DNA of 64,000 bases from Aporrectodea caliginosa. Its lineage: Eukaryota; Annelida; Clitellata; Crassiclitellata; Lumbricidae. Each line of letters opens with the position of its first letter. Within the stretch, counting starts at the first letter, position 1. Location of the stretch: NCBI GenBank assembly GCA_020284085.1, contig JACEVL010001170.1, positions 1-64,000 of the forward strand. The letters run 5' to 3'. A program made the translations under genes and the position numbers. The notes beneath the pieces are model-generated. The model worked only from the letters and a program-made list of their open reading frames with translations, searched no databases and was not told where the DNA came from. This document shows positions 1 through 12,689 of the stretch, piece after piece.

Positions 1-562
1 CCCGAACAGAACTCGCTCTTTAATTCACCTACAAATAAATATTTATACATAATTATACTGTACAGAAATATATCACATCTTTTTGAAGTCCAACATTCAT
101 GTTAACACGTAAGATAGAGAGATTACCAATGTGTCTATTTTTTTCAGGTACAGTGTTTTTTCCAAAACCAACTGTAAGTACCATCCTTAATGGACAGTGT
201 TGCAACGGTAGATGGGTTGCAGGCAAAGACTGAAGAGTAAAGAGAGCAAGGCTAATCATCTTTCTGAGGCAGAGTTGTAAGACTGTTAGAAATGTTCCAA
301 AAGCAAGATTCAGTGCTCTTTGTGCTCCTTAATGTAATCCAAACAATCCTCCTGCATACTGGCTGAAATCAGGACATGTTTTCAAGCTTAATTAAGCACT
401 GCACAGGACTGTGGCATCTATAGTCTATGACAGTGCTTCCCAATTTGTTTTTTTTTATGGTACCCTTTTGATCTGAAATTTGTTGACATAACCTGACCTA
501 ACCAAACCATATTTTGGTATACGTAGTGCCTGCATGTGAAGCAGACCAACATAGGTTTACTT
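1..562. other. no gene recognised; orphan hAT-like end
   Basis: No coding exon is convincing here. At 431 the sequence CAGTGCTTCCCAA resembles the inverted end of many hAT transposons, but I find no matching right end or target duplication, so it can only be an orphan terminus. If the Ig gene that begins at 6515 continues leftwards, this stretch may be intron. Confidence 0.3.
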
Positions 563-1397
563 CAAGGGTGTCAAACCCTTTTAATGGTGGGCCAATTGCA
601 ATATTTTCCAGCAAGTGGCGGACAGGAGTGCTGAAGGCATCTAAGCAAAATGAAGGCATAGGTCTGGGAGGGAGCTTGGTGTGTCCGTCCCCAGAAGTCT
701 TCCAAAACTAAACCTTAAATGGTGCATTTTTAGCATAAAAGCAGTAAAATAAGGTCTATAATATCTTAATTTTGATCTGCATTCAGTCATGAACATCACA
801 TAACACTCATTAAGCTTTAAGCCTAAGGTCAAAGCATTCTAGTTTCTGGGTATTGTATATAGAATTTATCTTATTCTCTAGTTAAAACAAGTCCGTGTCA
901 AATGTATAGTAAGCTCGCAATAACAAAAGTAATTAAATGGGTTTAAATCAAATATCTCTCCCGTGAACCAACTTTGTTATATTAAGGAAAAGGATTAGGC
1001 CTACTGATTAAAAATTCATCAGTTCAAATGTTGTGAAACGATCTTGATTAACAGTCCACTTCTTGCTTCTTATTAAATTTTGATAAAATTTAAAATGGGT
1101 TTCATAACTTTTAATATTTGTTAACTTACAACCAACAGGAAACCAGACACAGAGATGTGCATTTGAGCAAAAGCAACGTCATTAATCAAAACCTCTACAG
1201 CGGAATGAGTATTTGGTATTGACTGGCCTCTGTTGCTAGCACGGCCTGTTGCTGGGACAGCAATTTGATTTCACTTCATACTCAGTGAAAAATGACAAGT
1301 TTGAACTTCCATTCTCAAACTACTGTATGTAGTCTTTAGGCACGGCTCTCTTCGGTGGGCCAGAAATGGCCCGCAGGCTGAACTTTTGACACCCCTG
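563..1397. mobile_element. hAT-type non-autonomous element
   Basis: The left end reads CAAGGGTGTCAAACCC and the right end reads TTTTGACACCCCTG, which are inverted copies of the CAGGGGTGTCAAA terminus well known in Charlie-like hAT elements. GGGCC-rich subterminal motifs also face each other (about 590 and 1360-1378). The flanking 8-mers GTTTACTT and GTTTAATA match at six of eight positions, an aged or imperfect target duplication. There is no transposase frame. Family assignment rests on the ends only. Confidence 0.6.
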
Positions 1398-2544
1398 GTT
1401 TAATAAACAAAATACCTATTCTGGGGTTCAGAATTTGCTAAACACGGCATTTTCGGTGATACGGTTTTCCTTTAAAAAAGGTTTTGGGGATCTGGCGGAA
1501 AACCTTTTTGGGAGTCAGGGATCTGCTAAGCACCTGCTACTATTGATGTAGCTATTCTACGTAGTCCAGTTAAATGTCCAATGTCCATCTGTTAGCAGTG
1601 AACCTGAGTTTGTTTTAATATTTGCCATTATGGAGAAAAGCTGTTCACAAAAATATGTACTGACAAATAGTGCGTTTATTGGACAGATTTGGAAAAGCCT
1701 CTAGAGATACATATTATTATAATATCTGAAACATGTTAAAAGGTCATTCTTTTGGAAAGCTCTCTTCATGCTACCGTCATTCTGAATGCTTCTGGGACAT
1801 CAGACAGATTAGTTCTCCAGTTCCATATAATTATTTTATCTTGAGAGGCCATCTTAATATTCAAGCAATCTTATAAATTTTCCATTCGAAAACGGGTTTC
1901 CTCTCATTGCTAGAGCTTCAGTGAACAAAAAGTCAAACTTTGTGCCACGTTTTATGGAATAATGTTGCTTAATATTGTATTTCTTGACATATCAAACATA
2001 ATTCACTCTAAGAATGCTAAATAACAAAAGATTCCTCATCCCACGCAATTATTAAAGTTTTACATGCATAGTCAATTTTTGGCCTTTACTTTCATATGTT
2101 GATGCTGCCATCTTCATTTGACGCTGATAGAAAGATTATGTATTGTACCACAGAGCATTAAACATTGTGTTGTACAAAGCAAAGAATTATGAGAAATTTT
2201 CAGGACCACCTAGTTAGCAACTTAGTATGCAATTCACAATTTCAGACATAAAAATCAATTTTTGAAAGGCTCAGCAGTCAAGATGAACACGCTCCGCAAG
2301 CTGGATTGCCCGTGGGCTGTATCTTGGACAACCCTGCCTACGCTGTTTTACAAGCATGAGCTCAGCAACTATACTTGGGCATCACCATCAGCAATTTATC
2401 AGCCAATATAGTACACTTTTAATGTCACGTCACTTCTGTGTCATGGCTCTCATTACGTATTCTTATGTCATTGAATATACAATGTGATTGTATAAACTTT
2501 TGATGTAATAAAATAAATATTGATCAGTATCTTCAGTTGCCTAC
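1398..2544. other. no gene recognised; probable intron of the left Ig gene
   Basis: I see no second Ig exon, transmembrane exon or poly(A) site on the minus strand that would continue the Ig gene at 2545. The stretch is AT-rich unique-looking sequence. Near 1470-1510 there is an imperfect inverted pair of GGTTTTCC / GGAAAACC type. Confidence 0.35.
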
Positions 2545-2889
2545 CGGTTATTATTATAATTAGTCTTGCACTCGCTGGCGAATCTTGGTCACTGATGTCA
2601 TAGCAAACGTATTCTCCTTCGTCTGTCTGAGTGACATTTCGAATAACCAGATCATACTGGCCGCTTGGGATGTCAAAATCTACGTCAATTCTTTTGTTGA
2701 TCATGTAGCCATTGCTCTTGTCTCCACCTCCTCCAGTTCGTCCTATGAAGATGTTTCTGTAGGGTTGTCCTTCCTTCCTGTATGTCCAATCGACTGAATC
2801 AAGACTTTCAGTACTACAGCTGAATCGAACATCTTCACCAGGTCGCGTGCTGATGTCAGTGGGAGTGATTTTGAGTCTCGCTTCTACAG
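2545..2889 (-). CDS. V-type Ig domain exon of the left Ig gene
   Basis: About 115 residues with the Ig hallmarks in order: PGEDVRFSC (first cysteine), SVDWTYRK (core tryptophan), RNVTQTDEGEYVC (the D-x-G-x-Y-x-C motif with the second cysteine). A GGGGD loop follows the IFIG strand. The same layout, including PGE, the GGGG loop and YDLVI.NVT, recurs in the Ig exon at 19668-20006, so the two are paralogous. Both junctions are phase 1. The open frame runs on into the intron on both sides, so the splice sites decide the ends. A nearby alternative acceptor (CTGTAG, 6 bp further in) cannot be excluded. Confidence 0.75.
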
Positions 2890-5800
2890 CTGTAAAATGT
2901 GCAATGCAGAAAAAAGTTAATGCAAAACATTTGTGGATTAATGACAAACTCTGACTTCCATTAGAGAACCATGCAGTTTGTACATTCGTATGCATTATTG
3001 GTGTGATGGGATGCCATAATGTGCTTGTTTACAGGTGATATGCTCTACAGAAGGTTTGATGCATGAATCATTGGCCTGTGTTGGCCTGCATTGTTGTTCA
3101 ACACCTGTGCATTGAAATAACTGTACAACAACCAAACAATTGATCTTCATAATCCAAATGAAATAGCTGTGTGCTTAGTGGTAGGATATCTGAGGCAAGG
3201 TCATATCAAAGCGACTTAGTCCATCGCACTTCGGAACATCTGCTGAAGGGTATAGATGACTAGCTATATAATCAGCTATACCCATATGGTCTTGCTATAT
3301 TCAGAACTGGGTTTGACAAAGCAGTGCCAACAAAATAGGTTGCTCAGCCAATGTCCATCATCTCTTAGCTACATATAAATATTTTGATTTAGGTCTTATT
3401 TCTTATATTCTCCACATAGTAATCATTTTTTCCAAATGTTTTTGAGGTACATCCCGTTTCTTTGTTGCATCTTTTTGCTATTGTTATCTGCAGTTAATAA
3501 TTTTCAAAGGCAGACATAGTGATCTATGTGTAAGATATTCTACAGTAGGATTTTTCTGTACTTCACATTATGGGCATTTATTTGGGCAATTTATCATTTT
3601 AGCATTCTTTATTATGTACTGATGTACTCCTGATGTACTCATTATAACATATCGTTTCATCATTTTATCTACCGGTACATAGCATTTTAATACCAATGTC
3701 CAATATTGTCCTTGACAACTGTCATCAATCCAACATCCATTTACACAAGTATTATTTTCATCAATCCAACTTCTACTTAAGCAACAACATTTTCTATCAA
3801 TCCAACTCTATTTAAGCAAGAATTATTTTCATCAATCCAACTTCTATTAAAATTAAGCAAGAATTACAATGGGCAAATAATTTAGAATGCTTATAAACAT
3901 TGCCTTTCTCTGCTGAACAAACCCGCTATTAGTAAACCGCTACATAAATAAAATAATGCAAAATTAAAGAAAACAGGACACTAAACACTGTAACTCTAAA
4001 TATTATCAGATGTCACTGCACTATCAGCACAGAATTTTGCACTTAATGACCTATACCCCTACAGCCCAGTAAAATGTGCCTACACCAGTGGTTTTCAACC
4101 GGGAACCCAAGGGTTCCTCAGGTGTCAGCCAGGGGTTACACCACATTTGGATATAAAATTTTACAAAATACCAACTGAATTCACAAAACGATTGACAATG
4201 AGCAGAATCTTCACAGCTTTGTCATTTTTGCTTGACACGATCCTAAGTTAAACTAATTCACATTATTACGTGAATGTTTAATTGAACATTGTATAATTGC
4301 TATGTCGTTATAGGACTACTACAAACATGGCCCTATGAATGAGTCTACTCATGACTTGTCATTTGGAAGAACCATGCATCAAATGGGAATCTAGAAACGT
4401 TTCCAAACATCGTTCAGGCAAAGTACCAGGAAATACTGTTGATTTTGAACCATTTAGACCTCAGCTCAACAGTCTCAAAAATTATTTTCCATCAGTACGG
4501 CCTTGTGTTATCTGTTTAGCTGTTGAACTATAGATACTCAATTACTCATCATCACGGTCCATGGGCTCAGTGCCCATTGGTGTCAATCGCATGTTTCACC
4601 ATCCATCTCCATTTGTCTCTCTACGGCGCCATTCTGCTAAGTTTATGGATTTCCATTCTGCACCAGTCTGTGACGTCATCTCCCATTCCCTGCATGGCAT
4701 GCCCTAACCTCCCTTTCCGTCCATCATCCCAAAGATGACCTGTTTGATGAGTCTGCCGTTTCCCATTCTGCACACATGTCCAAAGAAGTTTAGTTTCTCT
4801 CCATTATCATTTGTTTGATATTTTTTGTGTTTCCCACTTTCGCACACACCTCTACATTTGTTATCTTCTGCTCCCATCTGATTTAATACTTAACATATTT
4901 CTATTGTAACTGGTTGCGGTCTGTCAACCTGTCACAAAATAAAACGAATATCTATCTGATATGAAGTATCCTCCTGTAGCATCTCATCTCGAATGCCAAT
5001 AGTTTGTTTGTTTCCCGCTTGCATAAGGTCCATGTCTCACATGCATACAGCAGTATACTGAATATGCATGTTTTTATGATTTCCATTTTTGTTTTTATGC
5101 TGCTGTACTTTGTGGCTTCTCCATAGGCTTCCAAAGGCTGCCAATGCCCCCATTGCTTTCACTATCCTTCGTGCTATCTCCTTTCCGCAATCATTGTCCC
5201 TCATTGTCCCATGTTAGCAGGCTTCCCAGATATACAAATGGGTCATTCCACATCAAATCAACCAGGGGTGTACTAGGGTGTTCCAGAAAAACTGTTTGTT
5301 TGAAGTCTTGGGTCTCACCAGCCAAAAGTTTCTTTGGTAGATGACATTGTTTGTGGAAAATTTTCAGTTTTTTCGGATGCTATTTAAGGGTCCCCAAAGG
5401 TCCTAACTTTAGTCTTCATTTTTAGCATAAAATGCTAAAATTCGCCCAAGAATTAAACTGCTATGCCGAAGCCAACAGGCACAAATTTTGCATTAAACTT
5501 TTTGAAAGTTACTTGTAACACAGTTTCTATAACACTGTTCCACAATATTTTTAATATTCAAGTGGGGGGTGCAGAGTAGTGGTAACATCACTGGCATGAA
5601 GAGCAGTAGGAAGCGGGATTGCTTCCCGTAACCCTCCCAAAGGTCCACTCAGCCTATCATTTGCGAGATGGCGCGTTGGCAAAATGAGATGTATATAGGA
5701 TGTGATGGGCGCTTTGCATGGCTGCCATATGCAGTTAAATTCGACTCCTATTACTTGTGATCATCCGTTCATACTGAATTGTAATCATACTGCGTTTTGT

Positions 5801-6515
5801 CGGTTTGAAATATCAAAGAACATCATTATTATTATTATAAATTCATCTGTCGGAAAAAGTTGCTGGCAAAATACAATTAAACTGCTGCTGTTCCATGACA
5901 TTTTTTCAGTGGATTACACTAGACTAGAGTGCCAAAATATGTATTTGTAATGTAATATTTGTAATGCACCAGAAGTGTAAATAACTGATACACTAACTTT
6001 AAAATTCTGAAATCTACATATATCCAACATAACAAGTCACAATTACACTTCTTGAAAATTGGACTGGTGAAACGCAATGGGTTTCCGTGGGCAAATGATC
6101 GAGTGCTTTGTGCAAGTTTCCGTGACGTCCGTCACTACAAAAAGGTTGAAAACCACTGGCCTACACTAACTTAAGCGATACACAGCGGTTATATATTTCT
6201 TATTTGTCACAGTTACTCTACCATGTGAATGACAGCTGTAACGATGTCCTTTCGCAACACAGACGTTCTTAGCCTTCGATCTCTACCAAGAACCTAAAGT
6301 GCCCTCATCTGTGATATATTTCTTTTCCCGAGTGCGTGTGAACAAACTGGTTGAACTACGCTTGTGTGCCACTGTTTTGTAAAATAACATGACCAGTTAT
6401 CTAATTTACGCAAATTTAATTATTTACCACTGACATTAAAATTACCTGTCAGATCCAGCAAAAGATATGCGAAGAAAAGATATTCAAGCAAACAATACAT
6501 TTTCGCTGAATTCAT
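2545..6515 (-). CDS. Ig-domain membrane or secreted receptor, 5' part only (paralogue of the 15958-22177 gene)
   Basis: Two minus-strand exons join in frame. The signal-peptide exon is 6446-6515 with donor ACAG|GTAATT. The V-type Ig exon is 2545-2889, with acceptor TTTTACAG and a donor CCG|GTAGGC. Both splice sites used are phase 1, as is usual for Ig modules, so the Ig exon (345 nt) is symmetrical. The product begins with a hydrophobic leader and then one Ig domain. No further exon is seen to the left, so the gene is incomplete here: it may continue past base 1, or later exons were missed. The first intron (about 3.6 kb) contains a minisatellite and a 2-kb hAT element. Gene order and domain similarity show that this is a head-to-tail tandem copy of the larger Ig gene. 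Ligand and function are unknown; an immune or adhesion role is inference. Confidence 0.65.
3723..3870 (-). repeat. degenerate ~42-bp minisatellite (GTTGGATTGATGAAAA family)
   Basis: Four spaced copies of CATCAATCCAAC or a near variant (for example TATCAATCCAAC) are separated by AT-rich spacers containing TTAAGCAAGAATT. Read on the minus strand the unit is about GTTGGATTGATGAAAAT followed by AATTCTTGCTTAA. The same unit occurs on the plus strand at 54010-54330 and 55548-55655. Confidence 0.7.
4086..6158. mobile_element. hAT-type transposon with nested LINE fragment
   Basis: The ends are CAGTGGTTTTCAACC and GGTTGAAAACCACTG, perfect 15-bp inverted repeats of the well-known CAGTGGTTCTCAACC hAT class. 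A perfect 8-bp target duplication GCCTACAC flanks it (4078-4085 and 6159-6166). The element lies inside the first intron of the left Ig gene and was itself hit by a LINE (about 4545-5137). I recognise no intact transposase in the 2,073 bp. Confidence 0.88.
4545..5137 (-). pseudogene. non-LTR retrotransposon reverse transcriptase, degenerate C-terminal part
   Basis: Minus-strand frames read KTCIFSILLYACETWTL then LLAFEMRCYRRIL, followed in another frame by FGHVCRMGNGRLIKQV and later RWMVKHAIDTNGH. This order (LLYGCETW, RRIL, GH..RM, RW....A.D..GW) is the usual region downstream of the catalytic domain in endonuclease-bearing LINEs. Frames are broken by stops, and a short unrelated tail-like piece lies near 4890-4960. 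The clade is uncertain. Confidence 0.6.
6446..6515 (-). CDS. signal-peptide exon of the left Ig gene
   Basis: The exon encodes a 23-residue leader beginning MNSAK and then MYCLLEYLFFAYLLLDLT, with a strong hydrophobic core. It ends at donor ACAG|GTAATT in phase 1, matching the acceptor of the Ig exon at 2889. Translation could start at the Met at 6515 or at the in-frame Met at 6500; the second gives a tighter leader. Found by eye; it is too short for length-based gene finding. Confidence 0.6.
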
Positions 6516-8132
6516 CAAAAGTTCTACTGAGCAATACGAAGCAGTCTTCGCGGGCTAAATTCAAATTACGCCCAAGCGGCCCAACCTGATACGATTAGGG
6601 CCTATAACTAATTATATTAAAAAAACAGACCATTGAGACACTTAAAAATGGCGCGAACAAAGGTTATACTGCAGCCAAGGACCTACAATACACAGGACTG
6701 AAAAGTCCGTATGTAAGCGCGTTGGACAGAAAATGGCGGCCTATGGAGTCTGGCCCCCTAGCGACAAAGGTGTAGAACGTCGTGATTACATTACACGTGC
6801 ATTGAGGTGTCCGTGAAGAAAATCGACGAAGAATCATTTTTTAAGCAATGAATAATTGACTGTGTAGAGTAAAACATCGTATTTAATATGTTCTGTAATG
6901 TCTATTATCATTTATACGGCATGTTATTTAATTTTAAGGCCAATTTTGAAGAGCTTTTGCAGTGCGCAACCATGCCGCAACGGACCCACACTATGTCAAC
7001 CGAGATCCACAAGAATTTTGTTTTTAAGTGCCCCGACTGGTAAGCCTGGTATAATAGGTTTCGTCGGTTATTAACTGTGCAGCCAGTCTGATCTAGAGGC
7101 TATAGTTGAAGTCTAAATATAGATTCATTGCAGCCTGTCAGTCGTGTTTATTTCATATAATAGATCTATGGTTTATTCTGAACAGCGATGACTCCGCCCA
7201 CTACCTTAGCAAAAGCCAGTACCGTATGTTTAATTATTTTTTTAGCCCCAACCAGATCCTTTTATTCTAATAAAAGGCTAGCCTCTGGCCAAAACGTGGT
7301 AGTTTTTGCATAAATGGCATTGATCCAGCACAATACACTTGTGGTAGTGCCTGTCCCAAGACGGAGAAAGGAGAATGGCGACGCTAATCATCTTATGTTA
7401 AATCACAGCGTGGTTAAACAGTGAATAACTAACCAACCATGTTTCGCGATAACGTGGTTTTTATTACTGCATATTCAAGACCTGTGAAGCAACCGTTTAA
7501 CAACGCATATCTCCGCAGTTTAGATTATCTAATTGAAAGTCATTAAAAAATATCTTTACATTTACCTTTCCTTGTTCCTTAGCAACCGAAAGAAAAATAA
7601 TCCTCGTTTGTTTCCCTAAAATTCATGAAATTAATCGCTGAACTCTGTCAAGCTTGTTTACCTCATTAGCCGCGATCCCATACACCGCATCGCGAGATGT
7701 CGCCACACCGCGCACTAACGCCGGATGTAGGCCTACACATTATTTTCACGAGTAACCATCGACGTACATTGGAGCGAGGCGTATATTGTAGGCCTATATA
7801 ACCATTCCTCTAAATATAGATTGCTTGATGCATATAATTCAAGTCGCACGCTTTCATATCATAGGAGGCTACAATGTCATATGTAGATGATCACTTTATA
7901 GCGCCTAGAAAGTTACACAGCGCATTATAATTATTATGTAATTTTCTTTAATAGATAATGAAAAGAAATCATGAAACCGCCATCATTTTCTTAATTTTTA
8001 AAATTCAGAAATAAGAATTTAGAAATTTAAATATTTCTTGCAGTTTGACACTTTGTCCATATCACTGGTTTTAATAAATTGCAAATGTTAGCTTAGTATA
8101 GCGTACAATTGCAGCAGTTAGGTAGCTAATGG
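6516..8132. other. no gene recognised; upstream flank of the left Ig gene
   Basis: This contains the presumed promoter of the minus-strand Ig gene but I cannot identify a defined TATA or initiator. The only notable features are AT-rich runs and several TAGGCCTA palindromes (for example around 7720-7800). Confidence 0.3.
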
Positions 8133-9087
8133 CAGTGTTGTTCAGTCTAATTGAAATACATGTAGGCCCCTAATTGAATTACGTAATTGAATTACAAGTC
8201 ATGTAATTGTAATTGTAATTGAATTACATTTTAAGTCCAGTAATTGTAATTGTATTTCAATTACAATATTGCATGTAATTTGTAATTGAATGAAGTGTAA
8301 ATTACGAATTACTTTGATAAAGTCAGCAACGATGCCAGCCTGCCGGGTTGACCCATGCAGGCCACCCCTTTAATAAACTAAACTTCTCTGCATCATGACT
8401 GCATGGCAGCATAATAATTATTATTATTGTCATCATTATTCTATCCTTAGTTCCTTAGGCCTACACCCCTCTTACAATCTTACAGCACACTTTCGATAGA
8501 CCTCAAGTGCAAGGGCTGACTATCACTATAAAAAGACTATCCAAGCAGTCGTGCACTCATTCTTAGCTAGCCAACTGCGGCTGCCTACAGAAAACAGCTT
8601 CCATCTTCAGCTCCAGTTGAGCGTCTCTTTGGCACTGCTAGACAAATTGGCTCACCCTGCAGGAGCAATCAACTCAGACTATCATTTTTTTAAACTTCCA
8701 CTCTTTAATTAAATCAAGTAAACTCTATTGTTAACTTGTTTTAATGGATCATAATTGTAAACCATATTTCGGATACTTGACAAACTTTGTTTAACTTACA
8801 ATACAATTGAATAATTTAGATTATAATTTACAGGCCAGTGGTTCGACCCATTGGATGCTGTAGTTTAGAAATGGAGTAAATTAAAACTTATAGAAAAAAA
8901 TTCTAAATCATTCGCCAATTTAAGGGAACAATTGAAAAGTAATTGGTAATTGAATTACAATCAAAATGTAATTGTAATTCAATTACTTCTTCAATCAAGT
9001 AATTGCAATTGTAATTCAATTACATTTACAAGCATGTAATTGCAATTATAATTGAATTACATTTGCAATGTAATTGATACAACACTG
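8133..9087. mobile_element. hAT-type element with TAATTG-rich repetitive ends
   Basis: Terminal CAGTGTTGT and ACAACACTG are inverted, and a perfect 8-bp target duplication GCTAATGG flanks the element (8125-8132, 9088-9095). Inside each end there are about 100-150 bp of repeated, self-complementary motifs of the type TAATTGTAATTGAATTACA. A plus-strand remnant of the transposase C terminus lies near 8598-8694. Confidence 0.88.
8598..8694 (+). pseudogene. hAT transposase C-terminal (dimerisation) fragment
   Basis: The plus-strand frame reads LPSSAPVERLFGTARQIGS, matching the conserved hAT C-terminal motif (x-P-S-S-A-P-V-E-R-x-F-S-x-A-G) and ending at a stop after about 30 residues. Only this piece of transposase survives, inside the 8133-9087 element. 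Confidence 0.7.
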
Positions 9088-9864
9088 GCTAATGGCAATA
9101 GTAATAATCAGCGTCAGTGATTTTTGCACAGTTTTCATGCACTCAGTTTTACGTTTTCCGCACTGGACCAACCTTCATTAGCCTATATCCAACCTCCATG
9201 CATAGGCTATCAAACACTCTAGCCTACTTCCAAGTTCCAACGCCCAGCAGACTGTAGTCTACACCGAATAAACTTCATTATTTTGGCTTTAATTTGGGAA
9301 AGTTTCTTCTTGCCTATCTGTTTTTTCTTGTTGCCAAGATTTGCTTCTTGTTCATTTATTCCATTCCTGTCTTGATTTTGGAGAGTAGGCCGTAGCTACG
9401 TTTGTCATAGCCTTATGGTGTTGTTATTTTAGCAGTTTCCTATAGGGCGTGCTGAGCCGTGCTCGTAACATATGCGAAAGGAATTACTTTATTTTCGGTT
9501 TTCCATCTGAGTCAGTCTTCTATGCAAGGCTGCTTTTGGCACTTCAAAGAATTTGGCAGCTTTATTCAGTCTCGTGTTCTTGGAATTGACAGATGCAGTA
9601 GCTTTCTCCATTCGTGTAGGTGACCAGCTGGGACTATTTGATTTTCTGTGATAGCTCGACATTCCTGTGAAGAAACTCAGCATAGCACGTATTCAGGTTT
9701 CAATTTGGACCCATTTGAGTTATGATCGACCGTCGAGGTACTAATGACTTTATGAATTAACATGTCTAAAGAAAAACCAAAACATCAGCTATGCCCACAC
9801 GTTTGCTGCAATTGCCTAAGATGGACCGTATACATAACGTGGACCACACTTGGTTCATCTTAAG
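9088..9864. other. no gene recognised
   Basis: Unique-looking AT-rich DNA between two hAT insertions. Short open frames here have no recognisable domain. Confidence 0.3.
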
Positions 9865-10703
9865 CATAGTTGTAAAAACGTTTTTTTTCGTTTTTTATTA
9901 TTTTCCAAAAACGTCGTTTATTTCGTTTTTTATTTCTCGTCTCGTTTTTTCCGTTTTTTATTTTTTATGTAACTTTATTTATTTATTTACTGTCTGTTAT
10001 TATTTGTTTACTTTCATTCTTGTCTGATATCCCTTACGTTGTCTCTGTCCTTTCAAGGATTCATCTAATTTACGTCCTATTTAGTGTCATCAGTTGAGAA
10101 ATAAAATAGCACAGAACAGGAAATAAAATTTATAAAAGTTTTTGAATTTCTAAGTTATCCAAAATCCGAAATGTTGTCTTTGTATACAGTAATCTCAGAT
10201 TGACTAATAAACTGACTCCATAATATATTATTACGTTCTTATATAAGTCAAAATTGTAAGTACAATATTTGATTACGTACATTTTGTAACTATAGGCCTA
10301 GAGTGTACGTAAATTACGTACACTCTAGGCCTATAGTTACAAAATTTTGTTTTTAATTGTTTAGGCCCTATGTCAGCATGGACTTATGTGGACTTGTGTA
10401 TACAATTTAAATTTGAAAAGATTTCAGTATTTTTAATAACTCAATTTCTTATTAAACCAAACGTATGAAAAAGAAAATAATTGTTGTAGATTAATGTTAC
10501 TTGGTGTTTACTTATAAAGTTATGTTATTTGCTAATTAAAATTAAATTGTGTAAACAAGGTTTTTAATTTTAAAATGCAGAAAAGATTTAACAAAGTTAA
10601 ATTATTTCTTTTCCGTTTTTCTCGTTTTTCCGTTTTTATTTTTTGAAAAAAAACCACGTTTTATTTCGTTTTTATTTTGTTTTTACCGTTTTTTACAACT
10701 ATG
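9865..10703. mobile_element. hAT-type element with CGTTTTTTATTT-rich ends
   Basis: Ends CATAGTTGTAAAAACG and CGTTTTTTACAACTATG are inverted copies. A perfect 8-bp duplication ATCTTAAG flanks it (9857-9864, 10704-10711). Both ends carry runs of degenerate CGTTTTTTATTTCGTTTT repeats, which create spurious phenylalanine-rich open frames. No transposase is seen. A 65-bp palindrome sits in the middle. Confidence 0.87.
10281..10345. repeat. perfect 65-bp palindrome (32-bp arms, 1-bp centre)
   Basis: The left arm 10281-10312 and right arm 10314-10345 are exact reverse complements around one A at 10313. Each arm contains TATAGGCCTAGAGTGTACGT or its complement. It lies inside the 9865-10703 hAT element and could extrude as a cruciform. 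Confidence 0.92.
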
Positions 10704-12090
10704 ATCTTAAGCAACTTGCACCCATCCACTCCCAACTCGAGCTACTTTTTAAACAGTCATGGTGGTGGATTTTCTTGCAGGGTAACCTGCAAAGAAATGA
10801 AAAGCTTAGTTTTAAAAAGACTTTCATTCTATCTAGCAGGTCGACTCCCTTCTCGGTTTCTGAGTCATTTTACGCCACACGATTATTAGATCAAGCAATG
10901 CAATGCCAATTACCATTTTTGTCTGTTTTCTCGAACGAACGTCTTACCATGTAGCGTACGTCTAATTAGTTCGTTTAAGCCATCTTGTGACCTGCTAGCT
11001 AGGACAACATCACTTGACAACCCAGTTATAATTCTTGTGGCCAATCACAGAGTGAATAGGCGCTGGTCCATCTTTACAACTTTCCCCTACTTTTCTAAAA
11101 CCATTGACTTTCGACTCCGATTCATGAATTTAATTCTCAGTGTAAGACAATACTTATGCCTAATCGTAATCGAAGGCCCCAAAGTCGAAATTTCTACATC
11201 GATCAAAAAAACGAAGTCACGGGAACCAGCTTATTCACAGGCACTTAATTAATCGAAACAAAACCGATAGGCAGAGTGAGTCCAGATCTGCAGAGATCTC
11301 GAGTCACGCAGGTAGACGTCTAGGGAGGATGATGTTAAGAGCTAGGCCTATGCATACAGCGCATTTTGAGAACTTCACTGAATTCTTGATTGTTGTTGCC
11401 GTGTTTCAGCTTTACGAAAAATCCTGTTCTTTCCGGGGACTACAGGCGATTGCAGCGTAGCCTAGAGGTTTAAAGAATGGCTATAGTTATTCTGTATCAG
11501 AACAGAAATTTAACAATGGTCAACCTAGTTTTCTATGCTTAAAATTCGTTGGTTCTAGCTTTCTATAAAAATTCACCCAATTTTTGCAGACTTTGCATGT
11601 TCGTTAACTCTAAAGAATTTATATTTAGGCCTTCTGTTTCCAAGTCAGCACAAGGCAGTAATAACAATAACTGTTATTGCTGAACTCTGTGCGGAAACTT
11701 TTCCTAATTCAACTGCTCTCAATTGATATAAAGACATTAATAGGCCTATGCTTAGTAAAGAAGTGACATCCACAGTTCCACACACTCACGAAAGCCTAAT
11801 AGAGAATACTTATAACACCAAACTGCACAAATGAACTATAAGAACTTTAACCTAAATGAAAGCAATCCTTTAACCAACTACTACCACGATAGAACTAATT
11901 CTAATCCATCCGTCCTAATTATTCATCTGCCTTCCAACTTTTTGTCCTGATACGGCGCAACGCTCGTGAATAAGCTGGTGCCATGAGCTTTGCTTAGAGT
12001 AGAGTTTACGATTACGAGCACGAAGGCGCAGAACATCTAATCCAGTAAAACAGTCAAAGTTTTTATATCTAGGCCTATTTCAGAACAGAC
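10704..12090. other. no gene recognised
   Basis: Mixed AT-rich sequence with several TAGGCCTA palindromes. Open frames up to about 100 codons show no domain, biased composition or splice context that would support a gene. Confidence 0.3.
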
Positions 12091-12216
12091 ACTATGAATT
12101 TATATAAACGGATAAATGTCTGTCTGTCAGAAGCTGTTACGCTGTTTTCTCACAGCGTCATTTGCTAGGGGGCGACATGCGATCCGCCGTCGGCGGTCAG
12201 TACCAGCCACAGGGGC

Positions 12217-12312
12217 AGAGGAGAGGATGGGCAGAGGCATGTGAGGGGGGAAGGGATGGATGTGGAGGGAAGGAGAGGGGAGGTGAAAAGTAGAGGGAGG
12301 GTAGAGGAGGTC
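12217..12312 (+). repeat. G-rich polypurine tract
   Basis: About 95 bp almost entirely of A and G with many GGGG, GGAGGG and GGGGAGG runs, sitting 3' of a GC-rich inverted segment (12185-12200, CCGCCGTCGGCGG). It could form quadruplex or triplex DNA. It may be part of an old repeat, but no element ends could be defined. Confidence 0.6.
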
Positions 12313-12689
12313 ATTTAACTCATTTCATCGTATTTGGACGGGCAAACGTCTAGTTGTTCATCACCATGGACTATTTTGAGATTGTACTTCTAGCTCTAAG
12401 AATGACACGTGACTACTACGTTAAAAATCAATTCATCAACCTAGACAAGCTAATAAAACTTTTAGTTGAACTGCAATTACTTTTAAAACAAATTCGGTCA
12501 CTTTTTTCTTTGAACGGTTTATTTAAAAATAATTCCATAAACAGGCAGTAAATTTATATGAGCGTGTAGCATCGAAAAATGAATGGAAGTGAAAAATTGG
12601 AATTTTAAGTTAAGTATGTAAGTAGCTGTAACTAAGGAAGTAAGTTACTGTTATACTGTATAGTCTTTACGCTGTATAAACTATAGAAA

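Noticed and set aside
10643..10954. 103-codon frame
   Set aside because: It starts in the poly-T end array of the 9865-10703 hAT element and crosses its boundary.
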